NCBI RefSeq assembly: GCF_000423205.1
Contig: NZ_KE383990.1
Span: 311,230-375,229 of the forward strand
Direction of reading: 5' to 3'
DNA: 64,000 nt
Source: Jonesia quinghaiensis DSM 15701
GTDB lineage: Bacteria > Actinomycetota > Actinomycetes > Actinomycetales > Cellulomonadaceae
A program made the translations under genes and the position numbers. This document shows, piece after piece, positions 9,662-18,048 of this stretch. Under the pieces are notes generated by a model. That model ran no database searches and was not told where the DNA came from. It worked only from the letters and a program-made list of their open reading frames with translations. Numbering within the stretch: the stretch's first letter is position 1; every line of letters starts with the position of its first letter.

Positions 9662-10333
9662 GTGCACTTCATCATTATGGGTTGCGGACGTGTCGGTGCC
9701 ACACTGGCTCAGTCCCTCGAAAACCACGGACACTCAGTGGCCGTGGTAGACCAAAACCCGGATTCGTTCAGGCGCCTCTCCCCCGACTTCGGCGGGAAAA
9801 AAGTCACCGGCATCGGGTTTGACCGTGACACCCTCAATCAAGCAGGGGTCGACGAATGCTACGCGTTAGCAGCAGTGTCAGATGGCGACAACTCCAATAT
9901 CCTGACAGCCCGCGTGGCGCGGGAAAAGTTTGGCGTAGAACATGTTGTTGCCCGTATTTATGACACGCAACGAGCCGAAATATACCAACGACTCGGCATC
10001 TCAACAGTGGCAACAGTGCGGTGGACAGCAGATCAAGTTCTACGGCGCATGCTCCCCCTGGGTGCAACAGACGAATACCGTGACCCCTCGGGGAACGTGA
10101 GGCTATGCCAAATCGATGTTCACCCCCAATGGTATGGACGAACAGTCACACACATCGATGCAGTAACAGGCGCACGGACCGCCTTCATCGCACGCTACGG
10201 CACAGGTCAACTAGCCAATGCAACAACAGTCCTTCAAGAAGGCGATGTCTTACACATGCTTATTCACGCCTCAGACGTGTCCAAGGTTGAACGCATCCTG
10301 ACACACGCACCTGCACAGGAGAAGGACGCATGA
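9662..10333 (+). CDS. trkA: TrkA-family potassium channel/transporter regulator (RCK domains), first copy
   Basis: A 223-residue cytoplasmic nucleotide-binding gating subunit. The Rossmann motif MGCGRVGATLA opens the RCK_N domain, and an acidic residue ends beta-2 (VVDQNP), indicating NAD(H)-type binding. The C-terminal half (about residues 140-215) is an RCK_C ligand-binding domain. The GTG start gives the MHFIIMGCGRVG terminus typical of the family. Its stop overlaps the next gene by 4 nt (ATGA), so the two are co-expressed and probably form a hetero-oligomer, as do CeoB and CeoC in mycobacteria. Partner transporter is likely the divergent permease (inference). Confidence 0.9.
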   Translation: MHFIIMGCGRVGATLAQSLENHGHSVAVVDQNPDSFRRLSPDFGGKKVTGIGFDRDTLNQAGVDECYALAAVSDGDNSNILTARVAREKFGVEHVVARIYDTQRAEIYQRLGISTVATVRWTADQVLRRMLPLGATDEYRDPSGNVRLCQIDVHPQWYGRTVTHIDAVTGARTAFIARYGTGQLANATTVLQEGDVLHMLIHASDVSKVERILTHAPAQEKDA

Positions 10334-10992
10334 AAGTAGTTATTGCTGGTGCAGGCTCCGTGGGACGGTCCATCGCGCTCGAACTCCTTGCGAATGATCA
10401 CGATGTCACAATCGTTGACCGTCAGCCCTCTGCGATGCGTGTTGCACAAGTTCCTGAAGCTGAATGGCTCCTTGCGGACGCCTGCGAACTAAAAACTCTC
10501 GACGAAGCAAACGTCGGAGAATGCGATGTTGTCGTCGCTGCGACAGGAGACGACAAAGCGAACCTTGTGATCTCGTTGCTTGCGAAAACAGAGTTTGGGG
10601 TTCCCCGTACCGTTGCCCGCGTGAACAATCCACGCAATGAGTGGATGTATGACGACTCCTGGGGCGTTGACGTCGCCGTATCCACACCACGCATCATGAC
10701 CGCAATGGTTGAAGAAGCCGTTGCTGTGGGCGACCTGGTGAAGATCTTCACATTCCACCAGTCAGGCGCTGACATCCTCGAATTCACGGTACCTGAACGC
10801 TCGCCTTTGGTGGGAAAAACTGTGTCGACCGTGGAATGGCCACAGGACACAGTGCTCGCAGCCATAGTCCGCGGAGACTTGCCTATTGCTCCCAGCGGGG
10901 ACGACACACTCGAAGCAGGCGACGAACTACTCTTTGTTACGGGTGCTGCGGTTGCTCTGGAAGACCTGCAGGCGTTGCTGGTCGGCGAATAA
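10330..10992 (+). CDS. trkA: TrkA-family potassium uptake regulator, second copy
   Basis: A 220-residue paralogue of the preceding protein with the same RCK_N plus RCK_C layout. The nucleotide motif is AGAGSVGRSIA, with IVDRQP ending beta-2; the C-terminal part contains VPERSPLVGKTVSTVEWP, typical of RCK_C. The ATG overlaps the previous stop as ATGA. The last 56 nt overlap the end of the convergent DUF3159 gene, leaving no room for a separate terminator. Adjacent non-identical TrkA pairs of this kind are usual in actinobacteria. Confidence 0.9.
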   Translation: MKVVIAGAGSVGRSIALELLANDHDVTIVDRQPSAMRVAQVPEAEWLLADACELKTLDEANVGECDVVVAATGDDKANLVISLLAKTEFGVPRTVARVNNPRNEWMYDDSWGVDVAVSTPRIMTAMVEEAVAVGDLVKIFTFHQSGADILEFTVPERSPLVGKTVSTVEWPQDTVLAAIVRGDLPIAPSGDDTLEAGDELLFVTGAAVALEDLQALLVGE

Positions 10993-11677
10993 TTCGCCAG
11001 GTCAACCACAAGACGAGTGCGAAGAGTGGGACACCCATGACCAGACGAGCCGTGCCTAACGCACCAACAGCGTCCTCTCCCATGAAGTAGAGCGGACCCT
11101 GCACGCTCAGACGAGCAGCGAACATAGCAACCCACAGCCACGTTACGTGAGTGTATTTGCGTAATAACAGTGGATCTTTGCGCCATGAGAAGTCGAAAAG
11201 TTCCGAGAGTGGAACGTCTTCTCCCTTTTTCGCACGCTGCGCAGAGTCACCTACACCAGACTTAAACATTTCAATGAGAATGCCTACCCCTGGCCAGCGA
11301 ACTAGCACTGAGACGAGCAAAGCGGCCATATAGGAGACATTGACAAGAAGTCCCCACACATAGAAATCTCCAGCATTCCCTGAACGCCACGCGGCGAAAA
11401 CACCGATGGCAACCCCAAAAATACCCGAAAAAGCTAAGGTCACCGGGGTGCGCTGGATAAGGCGCGCAACAACAAAAAGGCCAGCGAGGCCAAGAGAAGC
11501 GATCAGAGCGATATTCAAATCCTGTGTGACCACATACAACACAAGGTAGACGATGCCTGGCGCCGTCGCCTCGACCAGGCCACGAACTCCTCCCACCGCG
11601 TCAAGAGCATCAAACTCATCCGATGTGACAGAGCGTAGCCCCCGTGCTGGTGGCGTCGTGCCGTGATCTTGGGTCAC
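10937..11677 (-). CDS. DUF3159 family membrane protein
   Basis: A 246-residue integral membrane protein with about six hydrophobic spans. The stretches VGGVRGLVEATAPGIVYLV and FDFSWRKDPLLLRKYTHVTWLW are typical of DUF3159, an actinobacterial family of unknown function. It is the last gene of a leftward run that begins with DUF3710 and continues through the OB-fold gene; its ATG overlaps that gene's stop as ATGA. Its 3' end overlaps the convergent trkA by 56 nt. No biochemical role can be assigned from sequence. Confidence 0.85.
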   Translation of the reverse strand: MTQDHGTTPPARGLRSVTSDEFDALDAVGGVRGLVEATAPGIVYLVLYVVTQDLNIALIASLGLAGLFVVARLIQRTPVTLAFSGIFGVAIGVFAAWRSGNAGDFYVWGLLVNVSYMAALLVSVLVRWPGVGILIEMFKSGVGDSAQRAKKGEDVPLSELFDFSWRKDPLLLRKYTHVTWLWVAMFAARLSVQGPLYFMGEDAVGALGTARLVMGVPLFALVLWLTWRIIRRPATPAGLPEQPQHP

Positions 11678-12057
11678 AATGACTCTCCGTGTCGCGCTTT
11701 TAGTTCGTAGCGGGGGTTAAACAGGACGTAGCGCCCTTGGGATGTCACAACCAGCCCGTGAACACGCAAGCGCGCACCCGGTTGTATGCCAGCGATTTTT
11801 CGGCGTCCTAACCACATAAGGTCAAGCGCACCGGTGCCATCATAAAGTTCAACTTCCAGTGCGGCGGTCCCTCCATGAGGACGCAGCACTACAGAGCGAA
11901 TAACACCAGTGAACGTTCCACGCTGGCGTGATCGTGCTTGAGAAATTGGCGTGACTTGGGAGTCACGAGAAGTTTCGAGCCGTTCTTCGTCTGCCGCGAC
12001 CTGCTCTGCTGACGCAAAGACACGGTGAACCATGTCCTGGAGACGCCGTGGAGCCAC
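11674..12057 (-). CDS. OB-fold nucleic-acid-binding domain protein
   Basis: A 127-residue soluble protein whose C-terminal 85 residues form an OB fold of the tRNA-anticodon/RecG-wedge type: GTFTGVIRSVVLRPHGGTAA, ELYDGTGALDLMWLGRR and GARLRVHGLV are its strands. The N-terminal part is helical. The GTG start follows the DUF3710 stop directly, with GAGG 9 nt upstream inside that gene; the stop overlaps DUF3159 (ATGA). The fixed DUF3710, OB-fold, DUF3159 order is common in actinobacteria, but the function is unknown; binding of single-stranded nucleic acid is the family expectation. Confidence 0.85.
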   Translation of the reverse strand: MAPRRLQDMVHRVFASAEQVAADEERLETSRDSQVTPISQARSRQRGTFTGVIRSVVLRPHGGTAALEVELYDGTGALDLMWLGRRKIAGIQPGARLRVHGLVVTSQGRYVLFNPRYELKARHGESL

Positions 12058-12765
12058 CTATCGGACCTCGGTGATCTCAGGTCCGCGTTGCAAAGGGTTA
12101 GCGGGAAGTGCGCCGCGTGACGCACCAGCGGCTGCCCGCTGAGCAGGGCGCCCAGGGAGTTTCAACTCAAGAAGGTCTCGTGGTGGTCGTGGTTCTGTCC
12201 CACGGACAACAGCTGCTTGCGAGAAAATTTCCTCTAGCGGAGCTGCTGCCTGCTGATCGAACGCTGCTCGACCTGAAAAGACACCCCGAAGGAACCAGCG
12301 CGGTCCGTCAAAACCAACAAAGCGGGCGGGTTGGATCCCTTGCTGACCGTCTTTGAGTTTTACTGGTAACTTCACGAGCAGTTCCCGGCCAAATGCACCG
12401 GGCACATCATCCACAGTGCCGCCTTGACCCGTGATGGATTCGGCAATTTCTGCACGAATTTCATCCCAAATACCTGAACGTTTAGGGGCAGCGAAAGCCT
12501 GTAGCTGAAGGATTGACTCCTCGAACTTCACGGCAACACCAGTAACCCGTTCAGATTTTTTGTCCACTTCCATGCGGACCTCAAGTCCCTCACGCCCCGG
12601 AAGCCAGATGGCACCAAGGTCGAGACGACTTCCACGCTCACCGAGCATGTCGGCATCGTAGGGGCCGCGCGGTGCAAGCTGCGTCTCCTGCTCGATGTCG
12701 CCAGCTGGGCTCGTCAGTGACTCGCCGAGCTCGTCGACCTCTTGCTTGCGCCGAAACAACGCCAC
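12058..12765 (-). CDS. DUF3710 family protein
   Basis: A 235-residue soluble protein of the actinobacterial DUF3710 family, function unknown. Recognisable parts are LDLGAIWLPGREGLEVRMEV, EIRAEIAESI, and VGFDGPRWFLRGVFSGRAA. The GTG at 12765 is chosen over an in-frame start five codons earlier because GAAGGAG lies 6 nt before it and the family begins MALF. It is the first gene of a three-gene run with the OB-fold and DUF3159 genes, downstream of dut. The C-terminal 40 residues are rich in Arg, Pro and Ala and look disordered. Confidence 0.88.
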   Translation of the reverse strand: MALFRRKQEVDELGESLTSPAGDIEQETQLAPRGPYDADMLGERGSRLDLGAIWLPGREGLEVRMEVDKKSERVTGVAVKFEESILQLQAFAAPKRSGIWDEIRAEIAESITGQGGTVDDVPGAFGRELLVKLPVKLKDGQQGIQPARFVGFDGPRWFLRGVFSGRAAFDQQAAAPLEEIFSQAAVVRGTEPRPPRDLLELKLPGRPAQRAAAGASRGALPANPLQRGPEITEVR

Positions 12766-12879
12766 GGGGTTCTCCTTCACAACTTGGGAACGTCTTTGTG
12801 GTCCTCACACAGTCAGAGACAACCATAGCGCGTTTCGTGACCAATTCGTAATAGTCCACGCCAGTTCCCATGGGGGGTA

Positions 12880-13353
12880 TCACCCGTGGGCGGCTGCCCA
12901 TCCCCCTGATGAGCCAAAACCTGCCTCACCACGTACTGACCCTGGCAATACTTCCGCTTCCACGAAACGCGCCCGCGCCACCTGCTGAATGACAAGTTGG
13001 GCAATACGGTCCCCGCGGTGGAAAGAAACTGAATGTTCTGGGTCACTGTTATACAGCGTCACCTCAATTTCACCGCGGTAACCAGCATCCACTGTGCCGG
13101 GCGCATTAACGATGGTGATGCCGTGCTTTGCTGCCAACCCGGAGCGCGGGTGGACAAATGCTGCATACCCATCAGGCAATGCAAGAGCAATCCCCGTAGG
13201 AACACGCCGCCGCTCAAAAGGAGCAAGCGAAAAATCAATACGTGTCACAAGGTCCGCTCCTGCATCGCCAGGATGCGCATAGTGCGGCAGCGGCAGGTCG
13301 ACATCAACACGGGTGATGAGAACTTCAGGAGAATCGGCTGACATAACTTCCAT
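12880..13353 (-). CDS. dut: Deoxyuridine 5'-triphosphate nucleotidohydrolase (dUTPase)
   Basis: Homotrimeric enzyme that hydrolyses dUTP to dUMP and pyrophosphate, keeping uracil out of DNA and supplying thymidylate synthesis. All five trimeric-dUTPase motifs are visible in 157 residues: HPGDAGADL (1), HPRSGLAAKHG (2), GTVDAGYRGEIEVTLYN (3), GDRIAQLVIQ (4) and the C-terminal GEAGFGSSGG (5), which closes over the active site. A start three codons later (ATG at 13344) is possible. It sits between DUF4193 and DUF3710 in the usual actinobacterial order. Confidence 0.96.
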   Translation of the reverse strand: MEVMSADSPEVLITRVDVDLPLPHYAHPGDAGADLVTRIDFSLAPFERRRVPTGIALALPDGYAAFVHPRSGLAAKHGITIVNAPGTVDAGYRGEIEVTLYNSDPEHSVSFHRGDRIAQLVIQQVARARFVEAEVLPGSVRGEAGFGSSGGWAAAHG

Positions 13354-13402
13354 TCACGGGCAGGCGCAACTGCGCCAGTATGGTCGTACACCAATAGCAG
13401 GC

Positions 13403-13423
13403 CGGTGATCCATGAGATCACCG
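13403..13423. terminator. Small hairpin between DUF4193 and dut
   Basis: CGGTGATC and GATCACCG form an 8-bp perfect stem around CATGA in the 81-bp gap after the DUF4193 stop. It may be a weak terminator or attenuator; there is no U tract. Confidence 0.35.
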
Positions 13424-13434
13424 CCAGTTCAGTG

Positions 13435-13731
13435 CTATGCGCACTCAGAACAAATCTGCTGACCGTTCTTCTGAGTCACGAGTTGGCTGCGGTGGTGCAC
13501 GAGGAAGCATGACGTGCAGGTGAACTCATCAGCTTGACGAGGAATAACCCGCACCGCGAGTTCTTCACCAGACAAGTCGGCCCCGGGAAGTTCGAACCCT
13601 TCCGCAGCTTCAATCTCGTCTTCGTCGACAACCCCTGAACTCTTGTCTGACCGGCGTGCTTTCAGCTCTTCGAGTGAGTCCTCGCTGATGTCTTCTTCGG
13701 TCTTCCGGGGGGCATCATAATCGGTTGCCAT
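13435..13731 (-). CDS. DUF4193 family zinc-ribbon protein
   Basis: A 98-residue acidic protein. The N-terminus (MATDYDAPRKTEEDISEDSL) is the family hallmark, and the C-terminus carries a probable zinc ribbon from CTSC and CSEC separated by about 19 residues. An in-frame start eight codons upstream was rejected because the family begins at MATDYDAPR. Function is unknown; the family is confined to actinobacteria and stands next to dut in most genomes. The 240 bp upstream, to the phosphatase stop, contains no other gene and presumably its promoter. Confidence 0.9.
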   Translation of the reverse strand: MATDYDAPRKTEEDISEDSLEELKARRSDKSSGVVDEDEIEAAEGFELPGADLSGEELAVRVIPRQADEFTCTSCFLVHHRSQLVTQKNGQQICSECA

Positions 13732-13971
13732 CGGTATGGTCACACTCCGTTGCACGTGGTTGACATGTTCCTGAATAAAGAGGAACTGATTGCCGAGATA
13801 TTACACAGAACCGGGTCGAATTATTCCCGCAGACATGCGGACCGTTCATCGATGTGGCACCTGCGTCAGATCAATTACTCCGCGCAATTATGCAGGGTGG
13901 ATCACCGAAAGGGCAAGTAGGGCACGTGTAAGCGCGCTATTATGACACAAATCACCCGGTGGGAGATAGAC

Positions 13972-14838
13972 CTAGGGCATGGGGAGATCATCGACAACAA
14001 CACGACGCAAAATGTCTTGTAAGTCATCCACCCTGGCTTGCGAGCCAACGATAGTCATCCGTGATGTGGGGTACTCCGTATGCAACCCCCGTGAGACCGC
14101 ACCGGCCTCTTCAGCGATCAATTGACCTGCGGCAACGTCCCAAGGACTCAAGCCACGTTCGTAGTACAGATCAAGTGCACCCTCAGCCAATGCGCACAAA
14201 TCAAGAGCTGCAGAACCAATACGACGTAAATCACGGACTTTCGGTAACACATGTGGCAGCCACTGCGCCTGTGCTAAACGAGCCGTAGCGTCGTACCCAA
14301 ATCCTGTGCCTGTCAGGCACTCCCCTAGCGAAGCAGGGGAACTGCAAGCTAACCGCTGACCATCACGCCAGGCGCCCTCACCACGAGCTGCCCACCAAAG
14401 GTGCGCATCAGGCACCCGAATGACAGCGCCGGCCACGATAGACCAATGTTGTGGATCTGGTTGCCCCTCCACCACGGCAATCGACACTGAGTATGACGGC
14501 AACCCGTAAAGGTAGTTCACCGTTCCATCGATTGGGTCAACAACCCACGTTAAACCGCTCGTGCCGCCGACAGCGTGGTCAACGCTCTCTTCCCCCAAGA
14601 AACCATCTTCCGGGCGCAAAACACGCAACCGGTCCCGGAGGAGCGCTTCGACATCACGGTCCATCTGCGTGACCACGTCTGTCGGAGTGGTTTTTGTACT
14701 CAGCACCGAAGCCCGCGGAGGTCTATGCTGCGCTATATGCTGTTGGGCGAGTTCAGCAAGATCACGGCACAACTGGGCGAGTTCCAAAGCAGTTGGTTGA
14801 GAATCGGTGTGGAGCGGGGTTTTTGGTGATGAGGACAT
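13972..14838 (-). CDS. Inositol monophosphatase family phosphatase
   Basis: A 288-residue Mg-dependent, lithium-sensitive-type sugar or inositol phosphatase. The metal-site motifs are in order: GEES (about residue 87), DPIDGTVNYLYGLP (about 103-116) and WDVAAGQLIAEEAGA (about 231-245). In actinobacteria such proteins dephosphorylate inositol-1-phosphate, histidinol phosphate or similar compounds; the gene neighbourhood does not decide which. The ATG at 14838 has AGGAT 7 nt upstream; two earlier in-frame ATGs lack this. It is divergent from sepH, with a 20-bp tandem repeat in the shared upstream region. Confidence 0.9.
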   Translation of the reverse strand: MSSSPKTPLHTDSQPTALELAQLCRDLAELAQQHIAQHRPPRASVLSTKTTPTDVVTQMDRDVEALLRDRLRVLRPEDGFLGEESVDHAVGGTSGLTWVVDPIDGTVNYLYGLPSYSVSIAVVEGQPDPQHWSIVAGAVIRVPDAHLWWAARGEGAWRDGQRLACSSPASLGECLTGTGFGYDATARLAQAQWLPHVLPKVRDLRRIGSAALDLCALAEGALDLYYERGLSPWDVAAGQLIAEEAGAVSRGLHTEYPTSRMTIVGSQARVDDLQDILRRVVVDDLPMP

Positions 14839-14857
14839 ACAACTATCCTGCATCACG

Positions 14858-14897
14858 AAGATGAGGCGCAGGTGAACAAGATGAGGCGCACATGAAC
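14858..14897. repeat. Tandem 20-bp repeat in the phosphatase/sepH divergent region
   Basis: Two adjacent 20-nt units, AAGATGAGGCGCAGGTGAAC (14858-14877) and AAGATGAGGCGCACATGAAC (14878-14897), differ at two positions. They lie just upstream of the phosphatase start. The two-turn spacing would place two identical protein sites on the same DNA face, so an activator or repressor site is possible; replication slippage is the alternative. Confidence 0.6.
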
Positions 14898-15001
14898 ACA
14901 GCGGTGAGTTTCACATCTTTCCCCCACGGCGCACCGCGTGAAACACCGCACACACAGCACAACACAGGCAACAATTGAGTGATGACACTGCGGGAGGGCG
15001 G

Positions 15002-16237
15002 ATGACAGACCAACCGGGAACACCATTGAGGCTCATCGGCCTTGAAGGCAACCACTTGGTGTTGGGCGCCCCTGACGGGGGCGAATACCACCTGGAAATC
15101 ACCGACATGGTGCGCGCTGCTGTGCGCAAAGATCGCCCCGCGATCGAACAACTACGCGCACAAGAGAAAACCCCACTGTCGCCACGAGACATTCAAGCTC
15201 GTATCCGTAGTGGAATGTCGGCGGGAGAACTTGCTGACGCCTACGGTGTGCCCATCGAGCACATTCGGCGTTATGAAGGGCCTGTGCTTGCTGAGCGCCA
15301 GTACATTGCAGAGCTCGCTAGGTCAGCTCCCGTGTCACCCCAACCAGATTCACCGCACCTGCACGACATCGTTGTCGACCGCCTCGCACAACGCGGTGTG
15401 GACATTACAGACCTCGTGTGGGACGCATACCGCTCAGAAACCCACGGCTGGCTTGTCAGCGTGACATACCTATTAGATGAGCACATCAAGCAAGCCCAAT
15501 GGACTTTTAAACCCTCAAATAAGGCTCTACAAGCTCTAGAGAGCGAAGCTAGATGGCTATCTGAAACGCGCATACCTGATCCACCAGCCGAGCCTGTCAC
15601 ACGGCGGCATTTGTCATCCGTTGTGGAGTCAGGTGTTTTTGATGGTCAAGCAATGGACGGCATGCCGGCGTCAACTTCACCGCAAGCTACAGAAGCGCTC
15701 TTGGACGAGTTAGAAAGAATTCGTGGCACCCGCTCGCCTGGTGGCATGCAATTTTCAGACGTTGTTCATGATTCCCCGCATGTCTCTGGGGCCCCCCACG
15801 ATGATCCACAGCGGCCACGGACGTCGCCTACCCCCATGGTGGAAAGCGACGCAAAGGTGTATCAACTATCAGCGCAAACACCTCGTACCGTGGAGTCTGA
15901 ACCCTCGACGGTGGTTCCACCTGTGACAGGCTCACATCAAGCCGTTCCCCCTGTGAACCGGCCAACAACAGGCAGAATCCCGCGGGTGTCTGCGCAAAGC
16001 ACGCATGCTTCCCCCACCACAGGTGCAATAGTTCACGCTTCCGCGCCGGACACGCCCACCCCACCAACAGGTGGGATCACGAACCGGGAAGTCGTAGCCC
16101 CTTCACAAGACCTCGAACTCCTGAGCGGCGACGCAAGTGAACACACCGTTCGGCGGTCACACCGCAGGTCACGGGGCCGTCAACGCTCACCCATGCCCAG
16201 TTGGGACGAAATTGTGTTTGGCACTCGCACAGACTAA
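15002..16237 (+). CDS. sepH: Septation protein SepH (DUF3071)
   Basis: A 411-residue cell-division protein. The N-terminal DUF3071 domain (about residues 1-170) contains a helix-turn-helix-like segment, SAGELADAYGVPIEHIRRYE, as in Streptomyces SepH, which stimulates FtsZ assembly. The region after about residue 190 is long, low in complexity and rich in Pro, Thr and Ser, and it ends with an Arg-rich tail (RRSHRRSRGRQR) and WDEIVFGTR, both common in the family. The ATG at 15002 follows GGGAGG at 4-nt spacing; an upstream TTG in frame was rejected. It converges on the phosphodiesterase gene with 4 bp between stops. Confidence 0.9.
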   Translation: MTDQPGTPLRLIGLEGNHLVLGAPDGGEYHLEITDMVRAAVRKDRPAIEQLRAQEKTPLSPRDIQARIRSGMSAGELADAYGVPIEHIRRYEGPVLAERQYIAELARSAPVSPQPDSPHLHDIVVDRLAQRGVDITDLVWDAYRSETHGWLVSVTYLLDEHIKQAQWTFKPSNKALQALESEARWLSETRIPDPPAEPVTRRHLSSVVESGVFDGQAMDGMPASTSPQATEALLDELERIRGTRSPGGMQFSDVVHDSPHVSGAPHDDPQRPRTSPTPMVESDAKVYQLSAQTPRTVESEPSTVVPPVTGSHQAVPPVNRPTTGRIPRVSAQSTHASPTTGAIVHASAPDTPTPPTGGITNREVVAPSQDLELLSGDASEHTVRRSHRRSRGRQRSPMPSWDEIVFGTRTD

Positions 16238-16241
16238 CCCG

Positions 16242-17408
16242 CTATAAGGTGGCGGCAATCAGTGGCACATGGACCTCGTATGGGGTCAATGAGCCATGCA
16301 TTCCTCGAAGGCCGATTGCCATGGGTGTCATTGTCGAGGAGTCAACAATGGCTGTTGTGCCGGTTGTTAACACGAGGACATCTCCGCACCAGGGCAGAAC
16401 GTGATCCGAAACATCACCTAAGAGCCCTGCTTCTTGGGCTTGTGTCCGAGTGACCACCATCGCACGTTTCCCAAGACGCGCTGCCCATCGCTGAGCGACT
16501 TGGTCGGCCATACCTGGTGAGTTGGTGTACACCTGAGGTGCGCGTGGTTCCCCGGCAACGGCTCGCACCCCGCGCATCAAAGAATAGTCATCAGCAATGT
16601 CGATTCGGTCTCGCGGTGCAATATTGACCATGCCGTGGTCGGCAGTGATGACACAGAGCGTTCCCGCTGGCGCGCTGGCCATGAGCCGCTGAAGTGCTTG
16701 GTCAAAACTGGTGAGCTCGTCAATCCACTGCGGTGAGTGAGGCCCATGAACGTGCCCCACCTTGTCGATTTCTCCCCAGTACATGTGGACTAGACCGGGC
16801 TCTCGCAATGCTTGCAGCGTGTAATCAACCGTGTCATCCAGCGACTCTGCGGCGACGTGTTGGGCACCTCGGAATGCGGCTTGAGTCAACCCCGACTGAG
16901 CAAACCGCTCAAGGGATACGCTGGTCACTGGGACGCCGGCTGCAGTGAGTTGTTCGAAGAGGGTCGTTTCTCGTTGAATTTCCAACGGCGGTTCAACGTC
17001 ACGCCAGGAGACAAAGTTTCCGACCGCCCCTGTCATCGGATTCATCGCTGAATATCCGACTAAACCCGTTTGACCGGCGAGCCGTCCGGTACCAATAGTC
17101 GCCATTGATGTCGCTGTCGTTGCAGGAAAACCAGTGGTTGCTGGAGACTTTCCTGCCATGAGCTCGCTAAGAAATGGGGCGGCACTGGCGTGATCATTGA
17201 CGTTATGCCACCCCAAACCATCTACCACAATCAGCACTACTCGCGATGATTGCGGCCACGGGTTGCTGACATCAGGGGTAGGTAGCGCCTGTGATGCTCC
17301 ACCGGTCAGGCTCTGCCACAGATGTGGGGCAATATGCGCAATGTGCGGTTGCCCCATATTTGGGGCCACAAAACCGTGCTCTGCGAAGCGGTGAAGAATG
17401 TCTGACAC
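16242..17408 (-). CDS. Alkaline-phosphatase superfamily nucleotide pyrophosphatase/phosphodiesterase
   Basis: A 388-residue type I phosphodiesterase/nucleotide pyrophosphatase-like hydrolase. Metal-binding and nucleophile motifs are present: VLIVVDGLGWHN (first Asp), the Thr-rich nucleophile loop ATTGFPATTATSMATIGTG, GEIDKVGHVHGPHS and ITADHGM. There is no signal peptide, so it is probably cytoplasmic. Substrate is unknown. The GTG start lies 5 bp after the DUF5998 stop, so the two are co-transcribed. Confidence 0.85.
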   Translation of the reverse strand: MSDILHRFAEHGFVAPNMGQPHIAHIAPHLWQSLTGGASQALPTPDVSNPWPQSSRVVLIVVDGLGWHNVNDHASAAPFLSELMAGKSPATTGFPATTATSMATIGTGRLAGQTGLVGYSAMNPMTGAVGNFVSWRDVEPPLEIQRETTLFEQLTAAGVPVTSVSLERFAQSGLTQAAFRGAQHVAAESLDDTVDYTLQALREPGLVHMYWGEIDKVGHVHGPHSPQWIDELTSFDQALQRLMASAPAGTLCVITADHGMVNIAPRDRIDIADDYSLMRGVRAVAGEPRAPQVYTNSPGMADQVAQRWAARLGKRAMVVTRTQAQEAGLLGDVSDHVLPWCGDVLVLTTGTTAIVDSSTMTPMAIGLRGMHGSLTPYEVHVPLIAATL

Positions 17409-17413
17409 GATTG

Positions 17414-18013
17414 CTACACGCTACCTTTCGCGGTGGCCATCGACAGTGCTCGGGCAAACTGGGCTGCTTGGTGTACTGCTGCCAAGCCTTCTGCGTGTGC
17501 GCTCACTCGAATCATGACGTCATCGCTGGTGATTGACCCGTTGTACCCATGGTCTGCTTCACAGTTTGGATCTGGGCATTGCACAGGTTCCATGTCCACA
17601 CGTGACACCGCTCCCCAGCCGACCGCAAGAGTCAACTCCACGGGGGCGTCTCCTGGCTGGTAGCGTTCCGGGGCGTTCACAGTATGGGTGAGTACCACTG
17701 ACGTAATGGCCCCCAACGCAACGGATTCTGTGGTTGCGGCTGCGCGGGCGTGCATCGTCCCGTCGGGAGTGTGTTCTTCGGAGTGGTCATCGACGTGGGC
17801 GAGGATGAGCCGGGTTTCTGTGAGAACCAGCGCGGTGATGTGGCGTTTGATTTCAGTGTGGGCGAATGTGGTCTCGACGTGGACAACATGGGCTTTGACC
17901 TCTTCACCTGCGAGCGCGATGTCCAGGACTGAGGTGACGAGTTCGGGGTAGTACCCCGATCGGTGGATGTCGGCGTTGAGTGATGCGTGGGCTGGAGTAG
18001 TGGGGTGGTGCAC
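17414..18013 (-). CDS. DUF5998 family protein
   Basis: A 199-residue soluble actinobacterial protein of unknown function. The N-terminal segment SLNADIHRSGYYPELV and VQCPDPNCEADHGY, with two Cys and a His that could bind metal, are typical of the family. The frame is open far upstream, but that extension runs antisense through the next gene and has no homology. The GTG at 18013 was chosen because the conserved region begins soon after it. TACACT lies at 18020-18025, 6 nt before this GTG, with no Shine-Dalgarno sequence, so a leaderless transcript is likely. Confidence 0.82.
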   Translation of the reverse strand: MHHPTTPAHASLNADIHRSGYYPELVTSVLDIALAGEEVKAHVVHVETTFAHTEIKRHITALVLTETRLILAHVDDHSEEHTPDGTMHARAAATTESVALGAITSVVLTHTVNAPERYQPGDAPVELTLAVGWGAVSRVDMEPVQCPDPNCEADHGYNGSITSDDVMIRVSAHAEGLAAVHQAAQFARALSMATAKGSV

Positions 18014-18019
18014 GGATCT

Positions 18020-18025
18020 AGTGTA
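18020..18025 (-). promoter_or_regulatory. Candidate -10 for leaderless DUF5998 transcript
   Basis: TACACT on the minus strand, followed by AGATCC and the GTG start. It matches TANNNT at the distance expected if transcription begins at the start codon. Confidence 0.45.
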
Positions 18026-18048
18026 GTCCTCGTGTGAGTTTGTCTTGT

